From: Saccharothrix sp. HUAS TT1
GTDB taxonomy: Bacteria > Actinomycetota > Actinomycetes > Mycobacteriales > Pseudonocardiaceae
DNA: 64,000 nt
NCBI RefSeq assembly: GCF_040744945.1
Contig: NZ_CP160453.1
Coordinates: 2,480,001 to 2,544,000 of the forward strand
Reading direction: 5' to 3'
In this document: in pieces, positions 51,105 to 59,488 of the stretch
How the letters are laid out: each line of letters begins with the position of its first letter
Numbering within the stretch: the stretch's first letter is position 1
Notes under the pieces: model-generated
Database searches by the model: none
Told to the model about the DNA's origin: nothing
The model's input: the letters and a program-made list of their open reading frames with translations, nothing else
Position numbers and translations under genes: made by a program

Positions 51105-52520
51105 TCACCGCTCGGTCGCACGGCTCAACGCCTCCCCGATGACGCGTGCCGCCTCGGGGAAGCGGTCCGGGTCCGGACCCGAGTAGTTGAGCCGGACGAA
51201 GTTGCCGGACGGCTCGGCGGGGAACCACTCGGCCCCGGTCGCGATCACGACGCCCCCGGCCTCGCAGTCGCGGGCGAGCCGGTCCAGGTCGGTCGCGTCG
51301 GGCAGCCGCGCCCACAGGTTGAGCCCACCGGGCGGCACGTGGTCCAGGTGCGCGTCCGGCACGTGCTCGGCCAGGGCGTCGACCAGCAGGTCCCGCCGGT
51401 CGCGCAGCCGCTGGCGCAGGCCGCGCAGGTGGGTGCGCCAGCCGGGCTGGGTGACGACGTCCAGCGCCGCCGCCTGGAGCACGCCGCTGACGTACACCGA
51501 CTCGGCGCCCCGGTCGGCCAGCACCCGGTCCCGCGCCGGCCCGCGGGCGACGACGGCGGCGACCCGGATGGCCGGTGACACGCTCTTGGTCAACGAGCGC
51601 AGGTAGACGACGTGGTCCGCGTCGTCGTGCGCCGCCACCGGCCGCGCGCCGGTGTCGATCCCGAAGTCGTGCGCCCAGTCGTCCTCCACCAGGAACGCGC
51701 CGTGCGCGCGGACGACGCCCAGCACCCGGTCGACCAGGTCCGGCGACCACTGCGCGCCGGTGGGGTTGGCGTAGTTCGGCTGGGCGTAGAACGCCCGCGC
51801 CCCGGTCTCCTCGAACGCGCGCGCCAGCTCGTCCGGGTCCGGACCGGACGGGCCGCTGGGCACCGGGACCACCCGCGCGCCGGCCTGCGTCGCCGCCAGG
51901 ATCGCGCCCCAGTAGCTCGGCGACTCGATGAGCAGCGGCTGCCCGACGCCCACCAGGGACCGGAAGACCGAGCTGAGCCCGCTCTGGCTGCCGGGCAGCA
52001 CCACGACGTCGCGCGGCGCGGGCGGTGTGGTCCCGGGCGGGGTCGCCGCGGCGAGCTCGGTCGCGAACCACGCCCGCAGCTCGGGCAGCCCGGCGGTGTC
52101 CGACCTGGTCAGCGCGGCGTCGGCGCGGGCGGCCCTGGTGAGGGCGGCGCGCACCAGCCGCTCCGGGAGCAGGTCGCGCTCGGGGTAGCCGGCGTGCAGG
52201 CCGATCGCGTCCGGCAGGTTGCCGCGCAGCGGCGTGGCCAGCACGGGCAGCCGGGCGCTCGGCGCGCGCAGGGCGCCGGTCTGCCAGCCGTAGTCCGGCG
52301 GTTGCGCGGTCCGCGCCGCCCGCACGAACGTGCCGACGCCCGGTCGCGGCTCGACCAGCCCGAGCGCGGTGAGCGCGTGCACCGCTTTCTGGACGGTGAC
52401 GGGGCCGGCGCCGTGCTCCGCCATCAGCGCCCGGGTGGACGGCACCCGCGCACCCGGCGGCGCCTGCGCGATCCACTCGCGCAGGCCGGCCATGATGCGT
52501 GCGCTGCTATCGTTGGACAT
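51105..52520 (-). CDS. MocR-type regulator (GntR helix-turn-helix fused to aminotransferase)
   Basis: A 471-residue protein: GntR winged helix (MSNDSSARIMAGLREWIAQA, PSTRALMAEHGAGPVTVQKA), a linker, and a fold-type I PLP-dependent aminotransferase domain with the PLP lysine in LRSLTKSVSPAIRVA and NPTGAQWSPD. Such regulators use PLP and an amino compound as signal and control nearby transporters or vitamin B6 genes. The ATG at 52520 overlaps the first possible start of the divergent EamA gene, and GCTATCG half-sites surround it. Confidence 0.92.
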   Translation of the reverse strand: MSNDSSARIMAGLREWIAQAPPGARVPSTRALMAEHGAGPVTVQKAVHALTALGLVEPRPGVGTFVRAARTAQPPDYGWQTGALRAPSARLPVLATPLRGNLPDAIGLHAGYPERDLLPERLVRAALTRAARADAALTRSDTAGLPELRAWFATELAAATPPGTTPPAPRDVVVLPGSQSGLSSVFRSLVGVGQPLLIESPSYWGAILAATQAGARVVPVPSGPSGPDPDELARAFEETGARAFYAQPNYANPTGAQWSPDLVDRVLGVVRAHGAFLVEDDWAHDFGIDTGARPVAAHDDADHVVYLRSLTKSVSPAIRVAAVVARGPARDRVLADRGAESVYVSGVLQAAALDVVTQPGWRTHLRGLRQRLRDRRDLLVDALAEHVPDAHLDHVPPGGLNLWARLPDATDLDRLARDCEAGGVVIATGAEWFPAEPSGNFVRLNYSGPDPDRFPEAARVIGEALSRATER

Positions 52521-52543
52521 GTCGGCAAACGATAGCGCTATCG
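52506..52543. promoter_or_regulatory. MocR operator: three GCTATCG half-sites
   Basis: GCTATCGTT (52506-52514) is mirrored by AACGATAGC (52528-52536). A perfect palindrome CGATAGCGCTATCG (52530-52543) overlaps the second arm. The MocR start codon lies inside the first inverted repeat. The arrangement fits autoregulation by the MocR protein and joint control of the EamA gene. Confidence 0.75.
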
Positions 52544-52557
52544 ACGAATCGGCAGCC

Positions 52558-53460
52558 GTGCTACCGCAAAAGCGTGAGTCGGAGCGGGCAGGGTTGGCGT
52601 GGGGCCTGCTCGGCGTGGTGGCGTTCTCGTTCACCGTCCCCTTCACCCGCGTCGCCGTCGGCGGCTTGTCGCCGCTGTTCATCGGCTCGGGCCGCGCGGT
52701 CGTCGCGGCACTGCTCGCCGCCGCCGCGCTCGCGCTGACCGGGCAGTCCCGGCCGAGGGGCGGGCAGTGGGCGCGGCTGGCCGTGGTCGCGGGCGGAGTT
52801 GTCGTCGGCTTCCCGGTCCTGACGTCCTACGCGCTCACCACCGCCTCGGCCGGCCACGCCGCCGTGGTGATCGCGCTGCTGCCCGCGGCGACCGCCGCCA
52901 TGGCCGTGGCCCGCGGCAAGGAGCGGCCACCTCGGTCGTTCTGGGTCATGGCCGCGGTGGGCGCCGTCGCCGCGCTGGTGTTCGCCTCCGCGCAGGGCGG
53001 CGGGTTCGGCCGGCCGCACTGGTCGGACCTGCTGCTGTTCGGCGCGGTCGCCGCCGCCGCGGTCGGCTACGCGGAGGGCGGGCTGCTGGCCCGCGAGCTC
53101 GGCTCCTGGCAGACGGTGTCCTGGGCGCTCGTGCTGTCGGCGCCGGTGATGGCCGTGCTCGCGGTCGTCTCGGCGGTCCGGCAGCCACCGTCGGCGACGG
53201 CCGCGCAGTGGGCGGCGTTCGGCTACCTGGCGGCGGTGAGCATGTTCCTCGGCTTCTTCGCCTGGTACCGAGGGCTGGCGATCGGCCCGATGGCGCGGGT
53301 CAGCCAGGTGCAGCTGGTCCAGCCCGTGCTGACCATCGGGTGGGCGGCGCTGCTGCTGCGCGAGGAGCTGACCTGGCCGACCGTCCTCGGCGGGCTGGCC
53401 GTCGTCCTCTGCGCGGGCGTCGCCGTGCGCATCCGCCTCGACCGGGCGCGCCGCACCTGA
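52558..53460 (+). CDS. EamA/DMT-family transporter
   Basis: A 300-residue protein with ten predicted membrane helices and the two EamA halves (GLLGVVAFSFTVPFTRVAV; FLGFFAWYRGLAIGPMARVS, LVQPVLTIGWAALLLREEL). The family exports amino acids and related metabolites. An ATG at 52519 is in frame but would share its bases with the MocR start and put the operator inside the coding region. The GTG at 52558 is therefore preferred, with modest certainty. Control by MocR fits export of an amino compound. Confidence 0.85.
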   Translation: MLPQKRESERAGLAWGLLGVVAFSFTVPFTRVAVGGLSPLFIGSGRAVVAALLAAAALALTGQSRPRGGQWARLAVVAGGVVVGFPVLTSYALTTASAGHAAVVIALLPAATAAMAVARGKERPPRSFWVMAAVGAVAALVFASAQGGGFGRPHWSDLLLFGAVAAAAVGYAEGGLLARELGSWQTVSWALVLSAPVMAVLAVVSAVRQPPSATAAQWAAFGYLAAVSMFLGFFAWYRGLAIGPMARVSQVQLVQPVLTIGWAALLLREELTWPTVLGGLAVVLCAGVAVRIRLDRARRT

Positions 53461-53486
53461 CGCGCCGCGCCTGACGCGCCGGTCGC

Positions 53487-54731
53487 CTAGCAGCGGGCGG
53501 CCCGGTCGAGCAGCAGCCTGCGCTCGCGCTCGTTGCGGGTCAGCCCGGCCGCCCGCTCGAACTCCACCCGCGCCTCGGCGGGCCTGCCCACCTTGACCAG
53601 CAGGTCGCCGCGCACGCTCGGCAGCAGGTGGTAGTCCCGCAGCGCGGGCTCGTCCAGCAGCTCGTCCACCAGTTCCAGCCCGACCTCCGGGCCGAACGCC
53701 ATCCCGATCGCCACCGCGTGGTTCAGCTCCACGATCGGCGACGGCGCGACCAGCGACAACGCCTCGTAGAGACCGGCGATCCGGGTCCAGTCGGTGTCCT
53801 CCGGCGCCCTGGCCCGCGCGTGGCACGCGGCGATGGCGGCCTGCAACGCGTACGGGCCGCCCGCGCCGCCCAGCGACTCGGCCGTCGCCAGCGCCGCCAG
53901 GCCGCGCCGGATCAGCAACTGGTCCCAGCGCGCCCGGTTCTGGTCCAGCAGCAGCACGGGCTCGCCGTCCGGGCCGACCCGCGCCCTGGCCCGGGACGCC
54001 TGCACCTCCAGCAGCGCCACCAGGCCGTGCACCTCGGGCTCGCGCGGCACCAGGCCGGCCAGCACGCGGGCCAGCCGCAGCGCGTCCTCGCACAGCGCCG
54101 GGCGCATCCAGTCGTCGCCCGCGGTGGCCGAGTAGCCCTCGTTGAAGATCAGGTAGATCACGCCGAGCACGGACGCCAGCCGGGCGTCCCGCTCGTCCTC
54201 CGCCGGCACCTCGAACGGGACGCCGGCCTTGGCCAGCGCCTTCTTCGCTCGCACGATCCGCTGCGCCACGGTCGCCTCGGGCACCAGGAACGCGCGGGCG
54301 ATCTCGTCGGTGGTCAGGCCGCCGAGCAGCCGCAGGGTCAGCGCCACCTGCGCCTCGGTCGACAGCACCGGGTGGCACGCGGTGAACACCAGCCGCAGCA
54401 GGTCGTCGTCGATCTCGCCGACGGTGGCCGACGCGTCCGGCGCGTGGTCGGCCTCGGTGTCCCGCCCGACCTGCTCCAGCTTGCGCCGGTAGTTCCGCTC
54501 CCGCCGGATCCGGTCGACGGCCCGGTTCTTCGCGGCCGTCATCAGCCACGCGCCCGGGTTGCGCGGCACGCCCTGCTCCGGCCACTGCTCCAGCGCGCTG
54601 ACCAGCGCGTCCTGCGCCAGCTCCTCGGCCAGCCCGACGTCGCGCACCAGTCGCGCCAGCCCGGCGATCAGGCGGGCGGACTCGATCCGCCACACCGCCT
54701 CGACCGCACGACGCGCATCGGTAGCCATCAC
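53487..54731 (-). CDS. ECF42-type RNA polymerase sigma factor with C-terminal extension
   Basis: A 414-residue sigma factor. Region 2 (LAEELAQDALVSALEQWP, NPGAWLMTAAKNRAVDRIRR) and region 4 (LTLRLLGGLTTDEIARAFLVPEATVAQRI) are followed by a long C-terminal domain (about 190-410) with FNEGYSATAGDDWMRPALCEDALRLARVL and a TPR-like end. This layout and the partner YCII/DGPF gene directly upstream are the hallmarks of group ECF42, which has no anti-sigma factor and is controlled through its extension. It is co-transcribed with the YCII gene (58-bp gap). Confidence 0.92.
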   Translation of the reverse strand: MMATDARRAVEAVWRIESARLIAGLARLVRDVGLAEELAQDALVSALEQWPEQGVPRNPGAWLMTAAKNRAVDRIRRERNYRRKLEQVGRDTEADHAPDASATVGEIDDDLLRLVFTACHPVLSTEAQVALTLRLLGGLTTDEIARAFLVPEATVAQRIVRAKKALAKAGVPFEVPAEDERDARLASVLGVIYLIFNEGYSATAGDDWMRPALCEDALRLARVLAGLVPREPEVHGLVALLEVQASRARARVGPDGEPVLLLDQNRARWDQLLIRRGLAALATAESLGGAGGPYALQAAIAACHARARAPEDTDWTRIAGLYEALSLVAPSPIVELNHAVAIGMAFGPEVGLELVDELLDEPALRDYHLLPSVRGDLLVKVGRPAEARVEFERAAGLTRNERERRLLLDRAARC

Positions 54732-54789
54732 GACCGGGGATCAGATCAGCTACCGACGCGCGTCGGCAAGCGAGGCGGGCACCGGGCGG

Positions 54790-55218
54790 TCAGCCGTCGG
54801 CGCGGGCTTCCTGCTGCGCGCGCAGCTCGCGCTCGCGGGACTTCAGCTCCTCGGAGGCGTTGACGAAGTCGTCCTCGCCGAAGACCTGGCGGATCTCGAT
54901 CTGGGACTCCTCACCGGTCGGGTTCGGCACCCGCTTCACCCACTCGACCGCCTCTTCCAGCGACTTGACCTCCAGCAGCCAGAAACCCGCGATCAGCTCC
55001 TTCGTCTCGGTGAACGGGCCGTCCACGACCGTCCGCCGGTCACCGGAGAAGTAGACCCGCGCGCCCTTGGAGCTGGGGTGCAGGCCCTCGCCCGCCAGCA
55101 GCACGCCCGCCTTGACCAGCTCCTCGTTGAACGCGCCCATCTCGTTGAGCTGCTCCTCGGTCGGCTGCGCCCCGGCCTCGGTCTCCTCGGTCGCCTTGAC
55201 GATCACCATGAAACGCAT
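54790..55218 (-). CDS. YCII/DGPF-domain protein, partner of the ECF42 sigma factor
   Basis: A 142-residue protein with VDGPFTETKELIAGFWLLE, the DGPF motif that names the group, in a ferredoxin-like YCII fold. DGPF proteins are nearly always next to ECF42 genes. They may modify a small molecule or carry the signal; the reaction is unknown. An ECF42-type promoter lies about 60 bp upstream, so the operon is likely autoregulated. Confidence 0.9.
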   Translation of the reverse strand: MRFMVIVKATEETEAGAQPTEEQLNEMGAFNEELVKAGVLLAGEGLHPSSKGARVYFSGDRRTVVDGPFTETKELIAGFWLLEVKSLEEAVEWVKRVPNPTGEESQIEIRQVFGEDDFVNASEELKSRERELRAQQEARADG

Positions 55219-55267
55219 CTCGATCTCCCTGTCGGGTCCGGTGGCCGGTCCATCCTGGCCTGCACCT

Positions 55268-55321
55268 GTGCGACGATCGGGCGGGGGTGCGGATCGACAC
55301 GGTCGCCGAACTTTCTCCGAG
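55268..55321 (-). promoter_or_regulatory. ECF42-like promoter upstream of the YCII-sigma operon
   Basis: On the minus strand TGTCGA (-35) is followed after 18 bp by CGTC (-10), as recalled for ECF42-dependent promoters (TGTCGA and CG[A/T]C). About 24 bp ahead of the -35 box are the same as at the DoxX promoter apart from a few bases (CTCGGARAAAGTTCGGCG, R = A or G). The YCII ATG is about 50 bp downstream. Confidence 0.75.
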
Positions 55322-55351
55322 ATTTTTTGCCAGGCTCCTGACCTGCGGCGA

Positions 55352-56191
55352 TCACGTGATGGGCGAGCCGCCGGTGACGCCGACGACCTCGCCGGTGATG
55401 TAGCTGGACTCGGCGGAGGCGAGGAAGACGTACAGCGGCGCCAGCTCGGCGGGCTGCCCGGCGCGACCCATCGGCGACTGCTCGCCGAAGTCCGCCACCT
55501 TCTCCGGCGGCATGGTGGCCGGGATGAGCGGCGTCCACACCGGACCGGGGGCCACCGAGTTCACCCGGATCTTCCGGTCGACCAGGTTCTGCGCCAGGCC
55601 CTTGGTGAAGTTGACGATCGCGGCCTTGGTGGTCGCGTAGTCGAGGAGCTGGAACGAGGGCTGGAAGCCCTGGATCGAGGACGTGGTGATGATCGCGGAA
55701 CCTTCGGGCATGTGCGGCACGGCCGCCTTGCACAGCCAGAACATCGCGTAGACGTTGGTCTTCACGACCCGGTCGAACTGCTCGGTGGTGATGCCGAGCA
55801 GGCCGTCCTCCTGGGCCATCTGGTAGGCGGCGTTGCTGACCAGGATGTCGATGCCGCCGAACTCCTCGACCGCGCGGGCCACGACGGCCGCGCACTGCGC
55901 CTCCTCGACCAGGTCGCCGGGGACGGTGATCGCCTTGCGCCCGGCGTCCTCGATGAGCCGCGCGGTGTCGCGCGCGTCCTTCTCCTCTGCGGGCAGGTAC
56001 GAGATCAGCACGTCGGCGCCCTCGCGCGCGAACGCCAGCGCGACGGCCCGGCCGATGCCGGAGTCGCCGCCGGTGATCACGGCCTTCTTCCCGGTCAGCC
56101 GTCCCGTGCCGCGGTAGCTGTCCTCGCCGTGGTCGGGGGTGGGGCGGACGTCGTCGGTCAAACCTGGGTATTCGATGGAGGTCTCGGCCAT
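55352..56191 (-). CDS. SDR-family oxidoreductase (glucose-dehydrogenase-like)
   Basis: A 279-residue classical short-chain dehydrogenase with an extra N-terminal 40 residues (YRGTGRLTGKKAVITGGDSG). The nucleotide motif is GGDSGIGRAVALAF, then NAAYQMA, the catalytic Tyr-x-x-x-Lys in LLDYATTKAAIVNF, and PGPVWTPLIPATM. Its long N-terminus and YITGEVVGVTGG end are typical of the YghA/general stress protein 39 group. It probably reduces aldehydes or ketones with NAD(P)H in stress. It lies in the ECF42 island. Confidence 0.9.
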   Translation of the reverse strand: MAETSIEYPGLTDDVRPTPDHGEDSYRGTGRLTGKKAVITGGDSGIGRAVALAFAREGADVLISYLPAEEKDARDTARLIEDAGRKAITVPGDLVEEAQCAAVVARAVEEFGGIDILVSNAAYQMAQEDGLLGITTEQFDRVVKTNVYAMFWLCKAAVPHMPEGSAIITTSSIQGFQPSFQLLDYATTKAAIVNFTKGLAQNLVDRKIRVNSVAPGPVWTPLIPATMPPEKVADFGEQSPMGRAGQPAELAPLYVFLASAESSYITGEVVGVTGGSPIT

Positions 56192-56224
56192 GACCGCAGG
56201 GTGCCCGGTGACGGGTCCTTGACA

Positions 56225-56265
56225 CGCCTGAAGCGCACCTCGGGGCGTGAGGTGCGCTTCAGGCG
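56225..56265 (-). terminator. Hairpin terminator after the DoxX gene
   Basis: Perfect 16-bp arms (56225-56240 and 56250-56265) around a 9-base loop, 12 bp past the DoxX stop codon on the minus strand. It separates DoxX from the SDR gene. Confidence 0.8.
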
Positions 56266-56277
56266 TTCGGGATCGGC

Positions 56278-56733
56278 TTACCGCTGCGAGATCTGCTGCT
56301 TGCGGAACGCGCGCTGGAGGGTGAACGCGCCCGGCCCGAGGACGGCGAGCAGCAGGAACACCCAGCTGTAGACGGCGGCCAGCTCGCCCGTGTTGTGCAC
56401 CGGGAGCAGCGCCTCGGGCTGGTGGACGGTGAAGTAGGCGTAGGCCATCACGCCGGAGAGCACGAACGCCGCCGGCCGGGCGGCCACGCCGACCAGCACC
56501 AGGACCGCGCCGACCAGCTCGATCACGCTGCCGTACCAGCCCGGCCACGAGCCGAACGGCACCGCGGCGCCCTGGCCGTCGATGCCGCCGAGGAAACCCA
56601 GGCCCATCAGGCCGTGGCAGCCGAACAGGAACGACACGACGACGCGGGTGGCGGCGAGCACCAGGTCGTTGCGCCTGGTGGTGGCAGCGGCGGTGGCGAT
56701 GCTGGCGGCGGTGCGGATCTCGGTCGTGGTCAT
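56278..56733 (-). CDS. DoxX-family membrane protein
   Basis: A 151-residue protein with four membrane helices (VVVSFLFGCHGLMGLGFLGG, VIELVGAVLVLVGVAARPAAFVL, AVYSWVFLLLAVLGPGAFTL) in the DoxX pattern. DoxX proteins in actinobacteria join oxidoreductive complexes that meet oxidative stress. Its promoter carries the same ECF42-like element as the YCII operon, so it is probably a target of that sigma factor. Confidence 0.88.
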   Translation of the reverse strand: MTTTEIRTAASIATAAATTRRNDLVLAATRVVVSFLFGCHGLMGLGFLGGIDGQGAAVPFGSWPGWYGSVIELVGAVLVLVGVAARPAAFVLSGVMAYAYFTVHQPEALLPVHNTGELAAVYSWVFLLLAVLGPGAFTLQRAFRKQQISQR

Positions 56734-56757
56734 CTCGGGCTCCCCTTCTCGGTGGTC

Positions 56758-57510
56758 TCACCAAGGCGTCGAACGGGGACCCCTCGGGATCGACACGGCC
56801 GCCGAACTTTTTTCCGAGAAGTTCAAGCGAAGGGTGAACCGGCTGGTCGGAGCCGGTAGGCGTTGGCCGCGGCGGAAGAAGCGGACCTGCCGCGGGTCGT
56901 CCGCCTCGGCCCGCATGGCGTCCAGGTCGGCCTCGGTCGGCACCCTGGCGACGGACGGGCCGGGCCGGTGGTCCAGCGGCGGCGCGGGCGGCAGGTGCTC
57001 GTCGGGCAGCGGCGGCAGGTCGAGCCGGCACGCGATCAGGCCGGTCGTCTCCGGGACCTCCAGGGGGAACACCGGCGTCGGCCAGACGTAGTCGAGGTCG
57101 TCCGGGACGCCCGGGAACAGCGGCCGGTAGAAGTCGGGGTCCTTGCGCAGCAGGGAGGACTGGTGGCTGCGGTGCAGGTCCTCGTCGCCGAGCCACGGCG
57201 GCAGCAGCCCCTCCTTCAAGCACCAGGACCAGCTGACCTCCCGGCCGCCGTTGTAGTCCAGCAGCACGGCGCGCATCCCGTCCCGGTGGCCGCGGCGGCG
57301 CCACTCGTCGCACACCGCGACGCCGTAGGCGACCAGCGCGGGCGTGAAGCCGCGCCACATCACCACCGCCGGGTGGTTCTTCCAGCCGTACTCGGGCCAG
57401 ATCAGGGCGCGCAGGATCTGCAACGTCTCCACGCGCTGCTTGCCGAGCCTGCGGGAGTCGAGGGCGGCGGCGCTGCGGCCGAACGTGTCGCACGGCAGGA
57501 ACGTCTGCAC
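56758..57510 (-). CDS. MSMEG_6728-family protein (pyrimidine-dimer-glycosylase-like fold)
   Basis: A 250-residue protein beginning MQTFLPCDTFGRSAAALDSR with RLGKQRVETLQILRAL and GWKNHPAVVMWRGF. This is the signature of the MSMEG_6728 family, related to the T4 endonuclease V (Pyr_excise) fold, where an N-terminal residue acts in base removal. DNA repair is therefore possible but unproven. The last 26 or so residues (LNFSEKSSAAVSI onward) are encoded by the DoxX promoter element and probably are not conserved. Confidence 0.8.
   Translation of the reverse strand: MQTFLPCDTFGRSAAALDSRRLGKQRVETLQILRALIWPEYGWKNHPAVVMWRGFTPALVAYGVAVCDEWRRRGHRDGMRAVLLDYNGGREVSWSWCLKEGLLPPWLGDEDLHRSHQSSLLRKDPDFYRPLFPGVPDDLDYVWPTPVFPLEVPETTGLIACRLDLPPLPDEHLPPAPPLDHRPGPSVARVPTEADLDAMRAEADDPRQVRFFRRGQRLPAPTSRFTLRLNFSEKSSAAVSIPRGPRSTPW
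56767..56817 (-). promoter_or_regulatory. ECF42-like promoter upstream of DoxX
   Basis: On the minus strand TGTCGA is followed after 18 bp by CGAC, the second allowed -10 form. The sequence ahead of the -35 box (CTCGGAAAAAAGTTCGGCGG) is nearly the same as at 55303-55321. The promoter lies inside the 3' end of the MSMEG_6728-type gene. Confidence 0.75.
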
Positions 57511-57604
57511 CCCAGGCAGCTACCCCGTGCGGCGGCGGGTCAAGCGGACCGGGCGGGTGAAGTTGGGCATGAACAAGAGACCGGCGGGCTGTTAGCCTGC
57601 GGCG

Positions 57605-58246
57605 GTGGAGTTCCAGCGCGCCCGGCGGCCCGAGCAGGTGGAGCAGCGGCGGCGGGCGATCCTGGACGCGGCGCGCGCGGTGCTGCGGGAGCGGTCCGTC
57701 GCCGACATCAGCCTGCGCGAGCTGAGCCACCGGGTCGGGCTGGCCAAGTCGAACGTGCTGCGGTACTTCGACAGCCGGGAGGCGATCTTCCTGGAGGTGC
57801 TGGACGGGGAGTGGGCCGCCTGGCTGGACGAGGTGGAGGACGCGCTGGGCGCCACCTCGGACGCGGTCGAGGTGGCCACCGCGGTCGCGACGACGCTGCT
57901 GCGCCGGCCGCTGCTGTGCGAGCTGGTCAGCGGCATGGCCGGGGTGCTGGAGCGCAACATCACGGTGGAGTTCGCGCGCGGGTTCAAGCGGCGGGCGCAC
58001 GCGCGCACGGACCGGCTGGCGGACCTGGTGCGGGCACGCGTGCCGGTGCTGGACGAGGCGGGCGCGCGCCACTTCGCCCGCGCGGTGCTGGTGATGACGG
58101 CCGGCCTGTGGCCGCACGCGCACCCGACCGACGCGGTCGCGCGGGCGGTGGCCGAACTGGGCGGCCCGCCGGCGGCCGAGCTGGTCCGCGACGGCTTGAC
58201 CGAGGGCCTGGTCAACCAGCTGGTCGGCCTGGTGGCGCGGTCCTGA
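57605..58246 (+). CDS. TetR-family regulator
   Basis: A 213-residue protein (GTG start) with helix-turn-helix ILDAARAVLRERSVADISLR and HRVGLAKSNVLRYFDSREAI, and a C-terminal domain of the TetR_C group (LAGLVRARVP-like LADLVRARVPVLDEAGARHF). It is divergent from the MSMEG_6728-type gene across 94 bp. No clear palindrome was found in that gap. Its target is unknown. Confidence 0.88.
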   Translation: MEFQRARRPEQVEQRRRAILDAARAVLRERSVADISLRELSHRVGLAKSNVLRYFDSREAIFLEVLDGEWAAWLDEVEDALGATSDAVEVATAVATTLLRRPLLCELVSGMAGVLERNITVEFARGFKRRAHARTDRLADLVRARVPVLDEAGARHFARAVLVMTAGLWPHAHPTDAVARAVAELGGPPAAELVRDGLTEGLVNQLVGLVARS

Positions 58247-58334
58247 TCCCACGCTTTGCCCGGACCCGCCCGGTCGGGCAGGATGCGGGCGACTGCTTGA
58301 GGCGCGTCGCCTCGACCGGGGTGCGGGAGGCGTC

Positions 58335-58814
58335 GTGCGGGTCGTTCGTGCTGTCCACGTGCTGGTGGCCGCGGCGCTGGTCGGCGCCGTCCCCTCGGCC
58401 GTCGTGGCGCGCCTGCCGGAAGCGCGGACCCCGTCGGCCGCCGCCGCGCCGCTCTCCGTCCAAGGTGGATCGCTGCGCGCGGACGCCGACCGACCCGCGC
58501 CGCCCGCCCACCCCGCCGCCACCGAGCCGGTCGCCGAGTCGCTGCCCAACGCCGCCCCCGTCGACCAGCCCGTTCCGGGCCAGGCCGTCACCGATCAGGG
58601 AGTCACCGGCCAGGCGGTCACCGACCAGACCGGCACGACCCCGTCCGACGGCCTGTCCGTCGCCGAGCGCAACAACCGCGTCGCCACCCCGCGGCCGTCG
58701 ATGGAGGAGACGCTGGGCACCCGCCGGCCGCCACCGCCGGTGGTGATCCGCAACGACCCGCCGCCCCCTCCCACGCCCGCGCCCGAACCGGAGCCCGTCC
58801 CACCCGCGCCGTGA
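58335..58814 (+). CDS. Secreted Pro-rich hypothetical protein
   Basis: A 159-residue protein with a signal peptide (about residues 1-25, RVVRAVHVLVAAALVGAVPS) and a low-complexity body. GQAVTDQG-VTGQAVTDQTG is a tandem repeat near residues 82-100, and the tail is PPPPTPAPEPEPVPPAP. No cysteines, no anchor and no known domain. It may be a wall-spanning or surface protein. Composition alone cannot prove it is translated, but codon use is like its neighbours. Confidence 0.6.
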   Translation: MRVVRAVHVLVAAALVGAVPSAVVARLPEARTPSAAAAPLSVQGGSLRADADRPAPPAHPAATEPVAESLPNAAPVDQPVPGQAVTDQGVTGQAVTDQTGTTPSDGLSVAERNNRVATPRPSMEETLGTRRPPPPVVIRNDPPPPPTPAPEPEPVPPAP

Positions 58815-58851
58815 CGGCGTCGTCCTCGGTCGATCACCTAGGGTCGGTGGG

Positions 58852-59484
58852 GTGAAGGCACTCGTCGTTCGCGGTGGTTGGCCGGGGCACTCGCCGGTGG
58901 AGGCCACCGACTCGTTCCTGCCGTTCCTGCGGTCCTCGGGCTTCTCGGTGGACGTCTCCGACTCGCTGGAGGTCTACGACGCGAACCTGGGCTCCTACGA
59001 CCTGGTCCTCCAGTGCTGGAGCGACGGCGTGCTGACCGACGACCAGTTCGCCTGCCTGGAGGCGGCGGTGCGCGGTGGCACCGGGCTGGCCGGGTGGCAC
59101 GGCGGCCTGGTCGACTCGTTCCGCCACTCCCGCGGTTACCTCCAGCTGGTCGGCGGGCAGTTCGTCGCCCACCCGGGCGGCTTCGTCGACCACCGGGTCG
59201 AGATCACGTCGACCCACCCCGTGGTGGAGGGGCTGTCCGGCTTCGACCTGCGCACCGAGCAGTACTGGGTGCTGACCGACGGCCTCAACGACGTCCACGC
59301 GACCACGACCTTCGCCGCCGAGTCGCCGTGGCACGCGCCGCTCACCGTGCCCGCCGTGTGGACCCGCCGCTGGGGCGCCGGCCGCGTGTTCGCCTGCACG
59401 ATCGGCCACTTCCCGGCCGACCTGGCCCACCCGCCGGTCCGGACCCTGGTCGAACGCGGCCTGCTCTGGGCCACCCGCCACTGA
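58852..59484 (+). CDS. ThuA-domain protein (trehalose-utilisation-like)
   Basis: A 210-residue protein with the ThuA/glutamine-amidotransferase-like fold: KALVVRGGWPGHSPVEATD, LVLQCWSDGVLTDDQFACLE, GTGLAGWHGGLVDSF and HPVVEGLSGFDLRTEQYWVL. ThuA-like proteins take part in sugar conversion; the reaction for most members is not known. It has a GTG start. Its stop codon is followed at once by repeat locus D. Confidence 0.87.
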   Translation: MKALVVRGGWPGHSPVEATDSFLPFLRSSGFSVDVSDSLEVYDANLGSYDLVLQCWSDGVLTDDQFACLEAAVRGGTGLAGWHGGLVDSFRHSRGYLQLVGGQFVAHPGGFVDHRVEITSTHPVVEGLSGFDLRTEQYWVLTDGLNDVHATTTFAAESPWHAPLTVPAVWTRRWGAGRVFACTIGHFPADLAHPPVRTLVERGLLWATRH

Positions 59485-59488
59485 CCCC

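Noticed and set aside
53455..53486. CTGACGCGCCG repeats between the EamA and sigma genes
   Set aside because: Two or three short copies in a 26-bp gap; too small to separate from chance in such GC-rich sequence.
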